A DNA stretch of 64,000 nt from Akkermansiaceae bacterium UBA7331 (GTDB lineage: Bacteria > Verrucomicrobiota > Verrucomicrobiia > Verrucomicrobiales > Akkermansiaceae), in contig DKPP01000001.1 of assembly GCA_002471255.1 (NCBI GenBank), positions 175,267 through 239,266 on the forward strand, given 5' to 3'. The translations under genes were made by a program, and so were the position numbers. The notes under the pieces were generated by a model, which was not told the origin of the DNA, searched no databases, and saw nothing but the letters and a program-made list of their open reading frames with translations. Positions 9,000 through 18,202 of the stretch are shown one piece after another. Position 1 is the first letter of the stretch, and each line of letters starts with the position of its first letter.

Positions 9000-10163
9000 G
9001 TGGCATTGTTCAAGCAACTTTTCAATTTTCGTGAAAAAGTGCAAATCAATACGGAAGATGAGGAAAAACCATTTCTCGATCACCTAACGGATTTGCGCGC
9101 GATGCTATTGCGCATGGCTGTAACGTTGGTGCTCATGACTATTTGTTGCTTTAGTTTGGCTCCTCAGTTGATGGATTTTCTCAGACGACCAGTAGATAAA
9201 GTCTGGAATCTCTATGAAGAGGCTCACTTAACACCTTCCGTCACAACTGAAGAATGGGTTAAAGCTAAAGAAATTGCAGCAGCAGCGCTTCCTTTGTCAG
9301 ATGTTCAGAGAAGTCAATTTCTGAAAGATTTTGATGAAAAAGAAAGAGATTTGGTAGCGTGCGTTCATTTATTAAAAGCCGCTAAAGTATTACCAAGTGA
9401 CCAACAGGTAGAGTTTTTGAAGCAGGCGGCTCCTAATGAGACTGTTTTAAGTATGGTATTACCTCTACATGAGGATGGTGCTATTTTGGCAGATGGCACC
9501 GGTCAGGGATCATTAAAAATGATGGGGGCCTTTCAGCCGGGTGAGGCATTCATGCTTTCGATTAAATTAGCTTTTTACGCCGGTATTGTCTTATCTTTTC
9601 CTCTTCTATTATATTTCTTATTACAGTTCATCGTTCCCGGATTGCATGATCATGAACGAAAATTGATGTATAAATATATGGGGATAGGCTTTGGCTTATT
9701 CCTAGTAGGTACGATTTTCTGTTATTGGGTGGTTTTACCTAAGGTGTTAACATTCTTTTTCACCTATTCCATTGAGATGGGTATTTCTAATGAGTGGAGA
9801 ATAGGTTATTACCTCTCATTCGCTACACAATTAATTTTGATGTTTGGTGTGGCCTTTGAATTGCCCGTTGTGGTCATGCCTTTTGTGAAGATGGGGATTT
9901 TGACCTATGATATGATGAAGGCGACCCGCCGATATGCCATTGTAGCAATCGTCATACTAGCCGCTATCATTACTCCTACGCCAGATATGGCGACGATGTC
10001 TCTCATGGCTGTTCCGATGTATGCACTTTACGAGTGTTGTATTTGGATGGCTTGGTTACAGTTGAAAAAAGACCTCAAGCGCGATGAGGCGGAGAGAGAA
10101 GCGGAGGCTGCTCGTATTCGTAAAGACTATGAAAATCAAGACACACCTTATCATTTAAATTAA
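9000..10163 (+). CDS. tatC: TatC-family twin-arginine translocase subunit, copy 1, with inserted periplasmic domain
   Basis: Inner-membrane receptor for folded twin-arginine proteins. I chose GTG at 9000 because from there the sequence aligns residue by residue with the second copy (VALFKQLFNFREKV against VFFLKYLFKFREKV); an ATG at 8982 would add six residues. Length 387 aa against about 250 for typical TatC. FLDHLTDLR is the N-terminal signature. TM1 is followed by roughly 100 extra, mostly helical residues before the conserved QPGEAFMLSIKL loop. The remaining five membrane segments are normal (YYLSFATQLILMFGVAFELPVV, TPTPD). No tatA or tatB is in the window. Confidence 0.92.
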   Translation: MALFKQLFNFREKVQINTEDEEKPFLDHLTDLRAMLLRMAVTLVLMTICCFSLAPQLMDFLRRPVDKVWNLYEEAHLTPSVTTEEWVKAKEIAAAALPLSDVQRSQFLKDFDEKERDLVACVHLLKAAKVLPSDQQVEFLKQAAPNETVLSMVLPLHEDGAILADGTGQGSLKMMGAFQPGEAFMLSIKLAFYAGIVLSFPLLLYFLLQFIVPGLHDHERKLMYKYMGIGFGLFLVGTIFCYWVVLPKVLTFFFTYSIEMGISNEWRIGYYLSFATQLILMFGVAFELPVVVMPFVKMGILTYDMMKATRRYAIVAIVILAAIITPTPDMATMSLMAVPMYALYECCIWMAWLQLKKDLKRDEAEREAEAARIRKDYENQDTPYHLN

Positions 10164-10180
10164 TCGTTTTATTCAACCAT

Positions 10181-11023
10181 ATGGACATTCTCTATGTAAT
10201 TATATTAGGCATCGTGGAAGGTTTAACCGAGTACTTGCCTGTCAGCTCTACCGGCCACTTGATTTTGACCGAACAACTTTTAGGCATGAGCCAAAGTAAG
10301 GAAGCCTTAGATGCCTTTGCCGTGTGCATTCAAGGTGGTGCTATTTTAGCTGTTTTAAGTATTTATTTTAACCGAGTTAAATCCGTCTTTCTCGGCCTGT
10401 TGGGTAAGGATCCTGCCGGTTTGAAATTGGCTATTAATTTGATGCTTGGTTTTATTCCTGCCGCGGTAATCGGTTTGATTTGTGCCGATTCTATTAAGGC
10501 TCATTTATTTAATGTGTGGACGGTATCTGCTGCTTGGATTATCGGGGGATTGGGTATCTTAGTTTATATCGCATGGAAAAATAAGCGAGGCGAAGAACAT
10601 CAAGGTCTCAACATAAGCCAGCTTAGTTATAAGCAATCATTGATTATCGGCTTACTCCAATGTGTAGCGATGATTCCCGGTACGAGCAGAAGTTTTATGA
10701 CTATGCTTGGCGGCATGTTTGTGGGATTAAGTCTTGCTGCAGCGGTGGAGTTTAGCTTCTTGTTAGGTTTAGTCACATTAGGGGCTGCCACTTGTTACGA
10801 TGCTTATAAATCAGGTGCCGTAATGGTACAGGAATTTGGCGCAACAGCTCTCATTGTAGGTACGATTGCCTCTTGGCTCTCAGCATGGATTGCCGTCAAA
10901 TGGATGGTATCGTATTTGCAACACCATAGTTTCGCCGTTTTTGGTTGGTATCGTATTGGTATCGGTTTGGTTACGGTAGCCTTACTTATTTTAGGTGTGA
11001 TCCATTCTCAGCCCTTGCATTAA
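10181..11023 (+). CDS. uppP: undecaprenyl-diphosphatase UppP (BacA)
   Basis: Recycles undecaprenyl pyrophosphate to the monophosphate carrier needed for peptidoglycan and O-antigen synthesis; inner membrane. 280 aa with seven or eight hydrophobic segments. Both family motifs are intact: EGLTEYLPVSSTGHL near the N-terminus and PGTSRS in the second repeat half. It starts 17 nt after the first tatC and is probably co-transcribed with it. Overproduction is classically linked to bacitracin tolerance. Its placement between two tatC paralogues suggests a duplication of the tatC segment around it. Confidence 0.96.
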   Translation: MDILYVIILGIVEGLTEYLPVSSTGHLILTEQLLGMSQSKEALDAFAVCIQGGAILAVLSIYFNRVKSVFLGLLGKDPAGLKLAINLMLGFIPAAVIGLICADSIKAHLFNVWTVSAAWIIGGLGILVYIAWKNKRGEEHQGLNISQLSYKQSLIIGLLQCVAMIPGTSRSFMTMLGGMFVGLSLAAAVEFSFLLGLVTLGAATCYDAYKSGAVMVQEFGATALIVGTIASWLSAWIAVKWMVSYLQHHSFAVFGWYRIGIGLVTVALLILGVIHSQPLH

Positions 11024-11129
11024 GATAATCATACGAGTAATCGAGTTTTGATAAACTTTCGTTCACTTAAGCGTGTACGTACGGTGATTGAAACTTGATT
11101 GATACGACGATTTAAGTTTAGTTCTTTTT

Positions 11130-12239
11130 GTGTTTTTTCTTAAGTATCTTTTTAAATTTCGTGAAAAGGTTCAGATCATCGATGATGGTCAGGAAAAGAC
11201 GTTTTTAGATCATTTGGATGATTTAAGGGGAACTTTGGTTAAGTTGGCCATTACTTTGGTCATTATGACTATTGCTTGCTTTAGCTTTGCGCCGGAGTTG
11301 CTAAATATTTTGCGATTCCCTGTGGATAAGGTTTGGTCTCAATATGAGCAGTCGCATCTTAATGGGGAAATCGATTCGGAAGAATGGATGAAGGCCAAAG
11401 AAGTTTCAAGCGCCTCTCTCGGTTTAACCTCTGAGCAAAAGAAGATATTTTTCAGCTATTTTTCTTCCTTGGATTGTGACTTGGTGCAATGTGTTGCTTT
11501 GCTGAACGCGGCCAAGATGGTGCCGGAAAAATCGAAAAAATCATTTTTCGAGCAATATGCCAGTAGTCCTCATGTTGCCTTGTTGGCTAATGATTTGAGT
11601 AATGAGCATGCTGTTTTGCTTGAACCGGAAGGACCCGGTTCTATCAAGATGATGGGGGCTTTTCAGCCCGGTGAGGCTTTTATGTTATCTATTAAGCTTT
11701 CTCTATATGCCGGTATTGTTTTGTCGTTCCCTATTTTGTTGTACTTCGTGCTGCAATTCATCGTGCCCGGTTTGCAAGTGAAGGCTAAGAAATTGCTTTA
11801 TCAATGTTTAACGATAGGTTTTTTATTATTCCTTATCGGAGTATGTTTTTGTTACTGGCTTGTGTTGCCTAAGGTCTTGGAGTTTTTCTTTAACTACTCC
11901 TTGGAAATGGGAGTATCCAATGATTGGCGTATTGGCTACTATTTATCATTTTCCACCAAACTTATTTTGATGTTTGGTTTGGCCTTTGAGTTGCCTGTGG
12001 TGGTGATGCCTTTTGTTAAGTTAGGTGTTTTGACTTACGACATGATGAAATCCACCCGTAAATATGCCGTGGTTGCTATCGTTGTGTTATCTGCCATGTT
12101 TACACCACCTGATTTGGCTACTATGTTATTCTTAAGTGTACCGATGTACTGCCTATATGAAATATGCATTTTTTTAGCGTGGAGACACCAGAAAAACCTT
12201 AATAAAAATCCGGATGCTCAATTACAGTTTTCCGAATAA
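11130..12239 (+). CDS. tatC: TatC-family twin-arginine translocase subunit, copy 2, with the same insertion
   Basis: Second TatC paralogue, 369 aa, GTG start at 11130. It shares FREKVQI, FLDHLDDLRGTL, PVDKVW, a roughly 100-residue helical insertion after TM1, then KMMGAFQPGEAFMLSIKL and the full C-terminal half (GYYLSFSTKLILMFGLAFELPVVVMPF, FTPPDLATM). The insertion is less conserved between the copies than the membrane core but aligns in length and in the EEWMKAKE segment. The C-terminal tail is shorter than in copy 1. The 106-nt gap after uppP may hold its own promoter. The two copies may serve different substrates; that is inference. Confidence 0.92.
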   Translation: MFFLKYLFKFREKVQIIDDGQEKTFLDHLDDLRGTLVKLAITLVIMTIACFSFAPELLNILRFPVDKVWSQYEQSHLNGEIDSEEWMKAKEVSSASLGLTSEQKKIFFSYFSSLDCDLVQCVALLNAAKMVPEKSKKSFFEQYASSPHVALLANDLSNEHAVLLEPEGPGSIKMMGAFQPGEAFMLSIKLSLYAGIVLSFPILLYFVLQFIVPGLQVKAKKLLYQCLTIGFLLFLIGVCFCYWLVLPKVLEFFFNYSLEMGVSNDWRIGYYLSFSTKLILMFGLAFELPVVVMPFVKLGVLTYDMMKSTRKYAVVAIVVLSAMFTPPDLATMLFLSVPMYCLYEICIFLAWRHQKNLNKNPDAQLQFSE

Positions 12240-12294
12240 AGCGATACTTCAATCTACTTGACCTCTCTTAGGCGGTAGGTGTAGAGTTGAGGTA

Positions 12295-14322
12295 ATGAGA
12301 CGACCTCCTATTCCCGGCTTAGTCATGGCTGATTCATGGCTACAACCTTATGCTCGACAAATTCGCGACAGGCAAAGGCTCTTTGATTCTAAGTTGAAAA
12401 AAGTCCGCCATTTAGGTGGTTCTTTGGAACATTATGCTTCTGCTTATCATTATTTCGGATTCAATAGAGATCGTAAAACCGGTGAATGGATTTATCGAGA
12501 GTGGGCGCCCGGTGCGCAGGGTCTCTATTTAATTGGTGATTTTAACGGTTGGGATCGTAGCTCTCATGTAATGCTTAAAGATCATCGAGGCGTTTGGGAA
12601 ATTCGTTTACATCCTAATGCCCTCAAACATGGTGATTTAGTTAAAGTACATGTTGTCGATTCTACCGGAGAATCAAAAGACCGTATTCCTGCATGGATTC
12701 ATCGTTGTGTGCAAAATCCTGAAACATACGATTTTGCGGGGCAAATTTGGTGTCCCGATGAACGCTACGAATGGGTAAACAAACAGGTGGATTTGTCACG
12801 CATCGATACTCCTTACATTTATGAAGCTCATATCGGTATGTCCGGTGAAGAGGAAAGAGTGCATACTTATCGTGAATTCGCCGATCAAGTGTTACCTAGA
12901 GTTGCACAATTAGGTTATAATACGATTCAGCTTATGGCCATTCAGGAGCATCCATACTATGGTTCGTTTGGCTATCATGTATCATCATTTTTTGCTCCAA
13001 GTTCGAGATTCGGTACGCCTGATGATTTGAAGTACTTGGTTGATAAGGCTCATGGTTTGAATGTGGCCGTATTGCTAGATATCGTGCATTCTCATTCCGT
13101 AAAAAACGAAGCGGAAGGATTAAGTCATTTTGATGGCACCTCCGGCATGTATTTTATGTCCGGTAGCCGTGGTGTGCATCCTGACTGGGATTCCTGCTGC
13201 TTTGATTATGGGCGGGATGAAGTAATGCAATTTTTACTTTCAAATCTTAAATGGTGGTTAGATGAGTATCACTTTGACGGGTTCAGATTTGATGGTGTAA
13301 CTTCGATGCTTTATTATCATCGAGGTCATGAGCCATTTGAGCAAATGGGCGATTATTTCGGAACATCTGTTGATCCTGATGCCGTAGCTTATTTGCAATT
13401 GGCAAATACACTCATTCAGCGAGTCAAGCCGGGTGCCTTTGTGATAGGTGAAGATATGTCCGGCATGCCCGGTTTGTGTCGACCTGTTGATGAAGGTGGT
13501 ATAGGTTTTTCTCATCGCTTGGCAATGGGCATTCCTGATTATTGGATTAAGCTTATTAAGGACGAAAAAGACGAAGATTGGTCGATTGGTAATATGTGGC
13601 ACACTTTAATCAATAGGCGATATGGTGAGCCCAATATCGCCTATGCCGAAAGCCACGACCAAGCCTTAGTAGGTGATAAGACTATTGCATTTCAATTGAT
13701 GGATTCTGCCATGTATTGGAAAATGGGCATTGATGAGCAAAGCCTCATTATAGACCGTGGTATTGCCTTGCATAAGATGATCCGTTTAGCTTCCTTGAGT
13801 GCCGGTGGAGAAGGTTGGCTTAATTTCATGGGTAATGAATTTGGGCATCCTGAATGGATTGATTTCCCTCGAGAAGGGAACAATTGGTCTTACCGATATT
13901 GCCGTCGTCAGTGGTCTTTGGTAGATAGACAAGACTTAAAATATAAATGGCTCAATGCCTTTGATAAGGCTATGATTACGCTGGCAAAGTCGAAAAACAT
14001 TTTAGGCTCCATGCCTGCAACGCCTTTAAGCATCGATGAACAAAATAAAGTGCTTATCTTTACGCGTGCCAATTTGGTTTTTGTCTTTAATTGGTCGGGA
14101 GATCGCGCTATTCCGAATTATCAATTCCAAGCCCCACAAGCCGGTGAATGGAGAGTGATTTTGGATTCTGATAATCCGATTTATGGTGGTTTTAATCGTC
14201 AAGATACTTCAATTAGTCATTTCACCGATGAGCAAGGTAAATTATCGGTTTATACATTGCCACGTACTGTGACCGTGCTAGAGCACGTTTGGCGTGGCGG
14301 AATGATTTCCCCTCGAGGTTAA
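12295..14322 (+). CDS. glgB: 1,4-alpha-glucan branching enzyme (GH13, eukaryotic-like type)
   Basis: Introduces alpha-1,6 branches into glycogen. 675 aa. An N-terminal CBM48-like domain (YREWAPGAQGLYLIGDFNGW) precedes the GH13 barrel. Catalytic residues can be placed: nucleophile D333 in DGFRFDG, acid/base E386 in VIGEDMSG, and D455 in ESHDQA. The barrel motifs YEAHIGMS and MGNEFGHPEW resemble plant and animal branching enzymes (GH13_8) more than the E. coli type. The start at 12295 has GAGG shortly upstream; an ATG at 12325 (MADSW) is an alternative. No other glycogen genes are adjacent. Confidence 0.93.
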   Translation: MRRPPIPGLVMADSWLQPYARQIRDRQRLFDSKLKKVRHLGGSLEHYASAYHYFGFNRDRKTGEWIYREWAPGAQGLYLIGDFNGWDRSSHVMLKDHRGVWEIRLHPNALKHGDLVKVHVVDSTGESKDRIPAWIHRCVQNPETYDFAGQIWCPDERYEWVNKQVDLSRIDTPYIYEAHIGMSGEEERVHTYREFADQVLPRVAQLGYNTIQLMAIQEHPYYGSFGYHVSSFFAPSSRFGTPDDLKYLVDKAHGLNVAVLLDIVHSHSVKNEAEGLSHFDGTSGMYFMSGSRGVHPDWDSCCFDYGRDEVMQFLLSNLKWWLDEYHFDGFRFDGVTSMLYYHRGHEPFEQMGDYFGTSVDPDAVAYLQLANTLIQRVKPGAFVIGEDMSGMPGLCRPVDEGGIGFSHRLAMGIPDYWIKLIKDEKDEDWSIGNMWHTLINRRYGEPNIAYAESHDQALVGDKTIAFQLMDSAMYWKMGIDEQSLIIDRGIALHKMIRLASLSAGGEGWLNFMGNEFGHPEWIDFPREGNNWSYRYCRRQWSLVDRQDLKYKWLNAFDKAMITLAKSKNILGSMPATPLSIDEQNKVLIFTRANLVFVFNWSGDRAIPNYQFQAPQAGEWRVILDSDNPIYGGFNRQDTSISHFTDEQGKLSVYTLPRTVTVLEHVWRGGMISPRG

Positions 14323-14339
14323 GCCCTTTTCTTATAACG

Positions 14340-14378
14340 AAAACACCCCTAAGCTCTTATTGAACTTAGGGGTGTTTT
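14340..14378. terminator. bidirectional terminator between glgB and sufE
   Basis: Long inverted repeat AAAACACCCCTAAG (14340-14353) with CTTAGGGGTGTTTT (14365-14378), 11-nt loop, A/T-flanked on both sides. It sits between two convergent genes and can serve both. Confidence 0.85.
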
Positions 14379-14392
14379 ACAATTTAAATGAA

Positions 14393-14806
14393 TCAGGAAA
14401 TCAGTTTGACTGCTGCCTGTTTGATCTGATTTGCCATTGAGTTTAACGCGTTGGCTCGTGTTGGTGCCAAGTGTTCTCTCAAGCCTGTTCGATCAAGCTG
14501 AGTCATATCGGCTTTGATGATCTCTTCTGCAGGTAAACCTGATAATAGTCTGACGAAAAGAGCTATCAAACCTTTAGTAATGACCGAATCGCTATCAGCA
14601 GATAACATGAGCTTGTCACCTTCGCCTTCGGTGTGTAACCAAACACGGGATTGACAGCCCTGAATCAATGCATCGTCAGTTTTATGTTCCGGTGCTAAAG
14701 TCGGTAATTTCTTACCCAAGCTAATGATGTATTCGTAACGCTCAGTCCAATCTTGGAAGAGGTCTAGTTCATCAAGAAGCTCTTGTAATCGTTCTTCAAA
14801 GTTCAT
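14393..14806 (-). CDS. sufE: SufE-family cysteine desulfuration protein
   Basis: Sulfur acceptor that stimulates a SufS-type cysteine desulfurase during iron-sulfur cluster assembly. 137 aa, typical length. The active-site Cys lies in LIQGCQSRVWL, the family hallmark, followed by the SADSDSVITKGLIAL helix. It begins 12 nt after the argF stop, so the two share a transcript, although the pathways are unrelated. No sufS, sufB, sufC or sufD lies in the window. Confidence 0.94.
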   Translation of the reverse strand: MNFEERLQELLDELDLFQDWTERYEYIISLGKKLPTLAPEHKTDDALIQGCQSRVWLHTEGEGDKLMLSADSDSVITKGLIALFVRLLSGLPAEEIIKADMTQLDRTGLREHLAPTRANALNSMANQIKQAAVKLIS

Positions 14807-14818
14807 GGTGAGAAATGA

Positions 14819-15736
14819 TTAAGAGTAACGATTCTGCGCTAATGTCGTTAAGACAGCTTTTTGAGCGTGTAAGCGGTTTTCAGCTTCAGTAAAGATGACC
14901 GGAGCAAATGCTTCTAACACTTCGGCAGTGATTTCTTTACCACGATAAGCCGGCAAGCAGTGGAATACCGAATGCTGTTTTGCTGCGTGACTCAATAGCT
15001 CGTTATTGACTTGATATGGTAAGAAGTGAAGTTCTTTTGTCTGCTTTTCATCTTCTTGGCCCATCGAGATCCAAGTATCCGTATTGATGATGGTAGCATC
15101 CTTTACGGCTTCGATCGGATCGGTAGTGTAAATGATGTTTGGGCAATCAATGCGTTTGCGATATTCTTCAACCGGTAAATAAGCGTCAGGGGCGCCAATA
15201 GCTAAGGTGAAGCCTAAACGTTTAGCAGCCCACATCCATGAGCGAGACATATTGTTATCGCCATCACCAATGAAAGCTACTTTCATGTCTTTCCATGATC
15301 CTACGCCATAGACTTCTTCCAAAGTCAATAAGTCAGCTAAAATTTGGCAAGGGTGTTCTTCGTCGGTCAACGCGTTAATAGTAGGGATCTGCGCGTAATG
15401 TGCAAAGTTTTCTACCTCATCTTGTCCATAGGTACGAATCGCTGCACCATGAATCATGCGACCTAAAACACGAGCCGTGTCTTCAATAGGCTCACCACGA
15501 CCTAATTGGATGTCGTGGAATGAAAGGAACATGGGTCTGCCACCTAATTCGCTGATACCTACTTCAAACGAGACACGAGTACGGGTAGACGATTTGGAGA
15601 AAATAAGCGCCCAAGTTTGTCCCTTAAGAGGCAATACCGTATGTTGTCCGCGTTCGGCCTTCAATTGATGACCAAGAGCCAAAAGGTCCTTGATTTCATC
15701 AGCACTGAGCTGTTCGATCGAAAGAAGATTTTTCAT
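14819..15736 (-). CDS. argF: ornithine carbamoyltransferase
   Basis: Forms citrulline from ornithine and carbamoyl phosphate in arginine synthesis; cytoplasmic trimer. 305 aa, normal length. The carbamoyl-phosphate loop SSTRTR lies near residue 52, followed by HGAAIRTYGQ. The ornithine-side loop reads VFHCLPAYRGKE, with Tyr where many enzymes have His (HCLPAHRG). GDGDNNMSRSW matches the D-G-N-N-x-x-x-S motif. Acetylornithine carbamoyltransferase is less likely given the STRTR and HCLP context, but the Tyr variant is worth noting. Confidence 0.93.
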   Translation of the reverse strand: MKNLLSIEQLSADEIKDLLALGHQLKAERGQHTVLPLKGQTWALIFSKSSTRTRVSFEVGISELGGRPMFLSFHDIQLGRGEPIEDTARVLGRMIHGAAIRTYGQDEVENFAHYAQIPTINALTDEEHPCQILADLLTLEEVYGVGSWKDMKVAFIGDGDNNMSRSWMWAAKRLGFTLAIGAPDAYLPVEEYRKRIDCPNIIYTTDPIEAVKDATIINTDTWISMGQEDEKQTKELHFLPYQVNNELLSHAAKQHSVFHCLPAYRGKEITAEVLEAFAPVIFTEAENRLHAQKAVLTTLAQNRYS

Positions 15737-15840
15737 GGTTATGGAAAGGATTCAATGAAAGGAAGGACTATAGGCACGATGCCATGAGATAACAAGACAA
15801 TATCGCGCCCATGGAACATATTAACTCAAATTATACAACA

Positions 15841-15868
15841 AAATCGCCGAGCTATTACCCGGCGATTT
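15841..15868 (-). terminator. terminator downstream of ferritin gene
   Basis: Inverted repeat AAATCGCCG (15841-15849) with CGGCGATTT (15860-15868). On the minus strand it is followed by TGTTGTAT, a partial T tail. It lies about 20 nt past the ferritin stop. Confidence 0.75.
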
Positions 15869-15886
15869 TCTTGAAAATGATTGAGT

Positions 15887-16411
15887 TTATTCCACTGTAA
15901 TGGATTTTAGGCTTTTTCGTGAAAAGTTTCGTTGGGACAACTCTTTATCCATCAATAAAACACCATCGCCTTTACCTCCGATGATTTTTAGTTTGGCAAG
16001 AATGTCTCTAACGGTTTCTTCTTCTTCTACTTGTTCCACCACGAACCAATGTAGGAAAATGTCTGAGGCGTAATCTCCCTCTTCTTTAGCCATTTTCATA
16101 AGATTGTTGATTCGCCATGTGATTTCACTTTCATGATGTAAAGAATCTTCGAATACATCGATAAGGTCTTTCCATTCTTGTTTTGGGCCTTCGATGGTTT
16201 CTAATTGAATGTCTCCGTCACGTTTGAGGACATAATCGAAAAATTTCATTGCGTGGCTTGTTTCTTCCTCATATTGAGCTCTCATCCAGTGAGCAAACCC
16301 GGTTAAGCCGAGCTTATTCAAATAACCGGACATAGACAAATAAAGGTTAGCCGAATACATTTCCCATTTAAGCTGCTCGTTAAGAGCTTGGCACATTGTT
16401 TCACTGATCAT
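15887..16411 (-). CDS. ftnA: non-haem ferritin
   Basis: Iron-storage cage subunit. 174 aa from the ATG at 16411 (MISETMCQALNEQLKWEMYSANLYLSMSGYL); a TTG two codons earlier is also open. The four-helix ferritin fold is clear, with ferroxidase ligands recognisable in WEMYSANLY and in EEETSHAMKFFDYV, and a later WFVVEQVEEE. This is the bacterial FtnA-like class, not bacterioferritin (no haem Met context) and not Dps (too long). It is flanked by its own terminator and probably monocistronic. No Fur-like box was identified with confidence upstream. Confidence 0.94.
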   Translation of the reverse strand: MISETMCQALNEQLKWEMYSANLYLSMSGYLNKLGLTGFAHWMRAQYEEETSHAMKFFDYVLKRDGDIQLETIEGPKQEWKDLIDVFEDSLHHESEITWRINNLMKMAKEEGDYASDIFLHWFVVEQVEEEETVRDILAKLKIIGGKGDGVLLMDKELSQRNFSRKSLKSITVE

Positions 16412-16437
16412 ATTCAAATAAGGTTTGATTTAAATTA

Positions 16438-16473
16438 AAACGCCTCCCCCGATTAACATCAGAGAAGGCGTTT
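16438..16473 (-). terminator. terminator downstream of the Arg/Gly-rich gene
   Basis: Inverted repeat AAACGCCT (16438-16445) with AGGCGTTT (16466-16473). On the minus strand the stem continues into TTAATTTAAA. It lies about 27 nt past the stop of the gene at 16501-18048. Confidence 0.7.
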
Positions 16474-16500
16474 CGGATATTTGAATTGACCCTTGAACGA

Positions 16501-18048
16501 CTAGATTTGTTCAGTTTCTTCTTTTTCTTCTTCAGCGGCACCTGCCTCTGTCGATTCTACGGAAGCTTGAACTTCAGGTTCGGTTTGTTCAACAGGAGCT
16601 TCAACGCTCTCTGCTACCGGAGTTTGATTAACTTCGGCTAGGTTTAAATCTTTAGCCAAATGAATGGTGTTGTTAGTGAAAACAAGGATATAGCCCTGTT
16701 CGGAAAGCCAGATCAAGTCGCGAACGATTTCTTGATGCTGAGTTTCAATCTTAGCTTGTTTTTCTTCGTCTGTGAGATTTTCTTCAGTAGGCTCAACTGT
16801 GAGCTTCTTGAGAAGCATATCTACACCTTTACCCGGATTTTCTTTTGCCCAAATGGCAATAGACATCAAACGATCTGATAGAACAATGCCATTGTTCAAT
16901 GAACGAGGACGGCTTGGACCGGTATAGTGACCATTTTTCCATTTGAAAATTGGAAGTCTGTGGCGTGCTAAACCGTGGCAAAGATTCGGAATAAGCATGC
17001 TTGGGTGACGTTGTGTCGTCACTGATGCTTGTTGGAATAATGCCCATAGAGCAGGGGAGAGCTGAGTTTCTTCTGCAGTACCATTTACGAAAACTTTTTC
17101 GCAAATTTGGAAAACGTCATCAAAATGTTTGTCGATGAAATCTTGCTCGACAGCTTTTGTCGTAGGTAGGATTTCTTCTGCATCGGCACGACGTGCTTTC
17201 CATACGGTACGTTTGCTCATGGAATCTACCCATGCTTGTACGGTTTCTTCGGAAGAATCTGATGAAATTTTGGTACGGAACACTTCAACAGGCATATTGC
17301 CGTATTTGGTGCGGTGCAAATTCATGAGTGCTGCTTGGTAACCATGCCAGTTGGCCGGACCGATGAGTTCTCCACCGATTTTGCAAACAGCGATTGCTTT
17401 AAATTCACCTTTAGGTGCTTCGACTTCCTCAACGATTGATTCGTAGTAGGTATCAAGTAAAGCTGATGACCAGAATCCACGCATAGCGTCTTCTTTAGTC
17501 AAATAGCAGGAAAGATTAGACTGCTTTTCACGGAAAAGAGTCGGACCATTTTCCTGTTTGATGAAAACTACATCATAACGCTCTTTGCCACCCATGACCA
17601 CTTTGGCTAAATCCATCAAAGAGATGGTGCGATGATGTTTTTGGACTTCGGCTTGAATGGTAACTAAGCCACTATCTACAGGACGAATCTCAATTTTGAG
17701 ACCTTCGATCGGTTCTGCCTGTGGGATAGGTTGTCTGTTGTCTTCGCGGTTTCTGAATCGTCTGTTATTATTCGACGGTCTATTTCTATTATCACGACGT
17801 CTGAAGCCGCCCTGAGTATCCGCATCGGAACCTTCTCGATCTTTGCGATCAAAACGTTCTCTGTTACCTTGTGCAAAACGGCGGGGCTTTCTTGGGCCTC
17901 GGTCTCTCGGTTCTTTACCTTGGTAGGATTGGGAATGCTCTTTTTTGGCATGTGGGCGTGCCCAAGCCGGGCCAAACTGGAAGTCGGCCAAGCCGGAAAG
18001 ATCCGGGAGTACTTGCTTCGAATCGTGTGAAGAATTTTCGTCGGTCAT
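16501..18048 (-). CDS. unrecognised protein with Arg/Gly/Asn-rich disordered N-terminus, putative nucleic-acid binder
   Basis: 515 aa from the ATG at 18048 (MTDENSSHDSKQ); the frame is open 30 codons further upstream without support. Residues about 35-125 are a low-complexity stretch dense in Arg, Gly, Asn and Asp, like RNA-binding RGG regions. A folded core follows (about 130-460) with no motif I know, including GPANWHGYQAALMNLHRTKYG and GLARHRLPIFKWKNGHYTG. The core ends in a helical segment DLIWLSEQGYILVFTNNTI that could be a winged helix. The last about 45 residues are Glu/Pro/Ala-rich and acidic. RNA binding is inference from composition only. Confidence 0.8.
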   Translation of the reverse strand: MTDENSSHDSKQVLPDLSGLADFQFGPAWARPHAKKEHSQSYQGKEPRDRGPRKPRRFAQGNRERFDRKDREGSDADTQGGFRRRDNRNRPSNNNRRFRNREDNRQPIPQAEPIEGLKIEIRPVDSGLVTIQAEVQKHHRTISLMDLAKVVMGGKERYDVVFIKQENGPTLFREKQSNLSCYLTKEDAMRGFWSSALLDTYYESIVEEVEAPKGEFKAIAVCKIGGELIGPANWHGYQAALMNLHRTKYGNMPVEVFRTKISSDSSEETVQAWVDSMSKRTVWKARRADAEEILPTTKAVEQDFIDKHFDDVFQICEKVFVNGTAEETQLSPALWALFQQASVTTQRHPSMLIPNLCHGLARHRLPIFKWKNGHYTGPSRPRSLNNGIVLSDRLMSIAIWAKENPGKGVDMLLKKLTVEPTEENLTDEEKQAKIETQHQEIVRDLIWLSEQGYILVFTNNTIHLAKDLNLAEVNQTPVAESVEAPVEQTEPEVQASVESTEAGAAEEEKEETEQI

Positions 18049-18202
18049 GGTTTGTACGAAAGACACTAATAACAATTTATTATGCCACATGGCAATCATT
18101 TTGCGTGCAAACATGCCGAAAATCTTACAAATTGTCATGAAACAGCCCCAAACAACGAGTAATTGGTTAAAAAATGGGCTTCAAACTTCACAAAATTATT
18201 AT

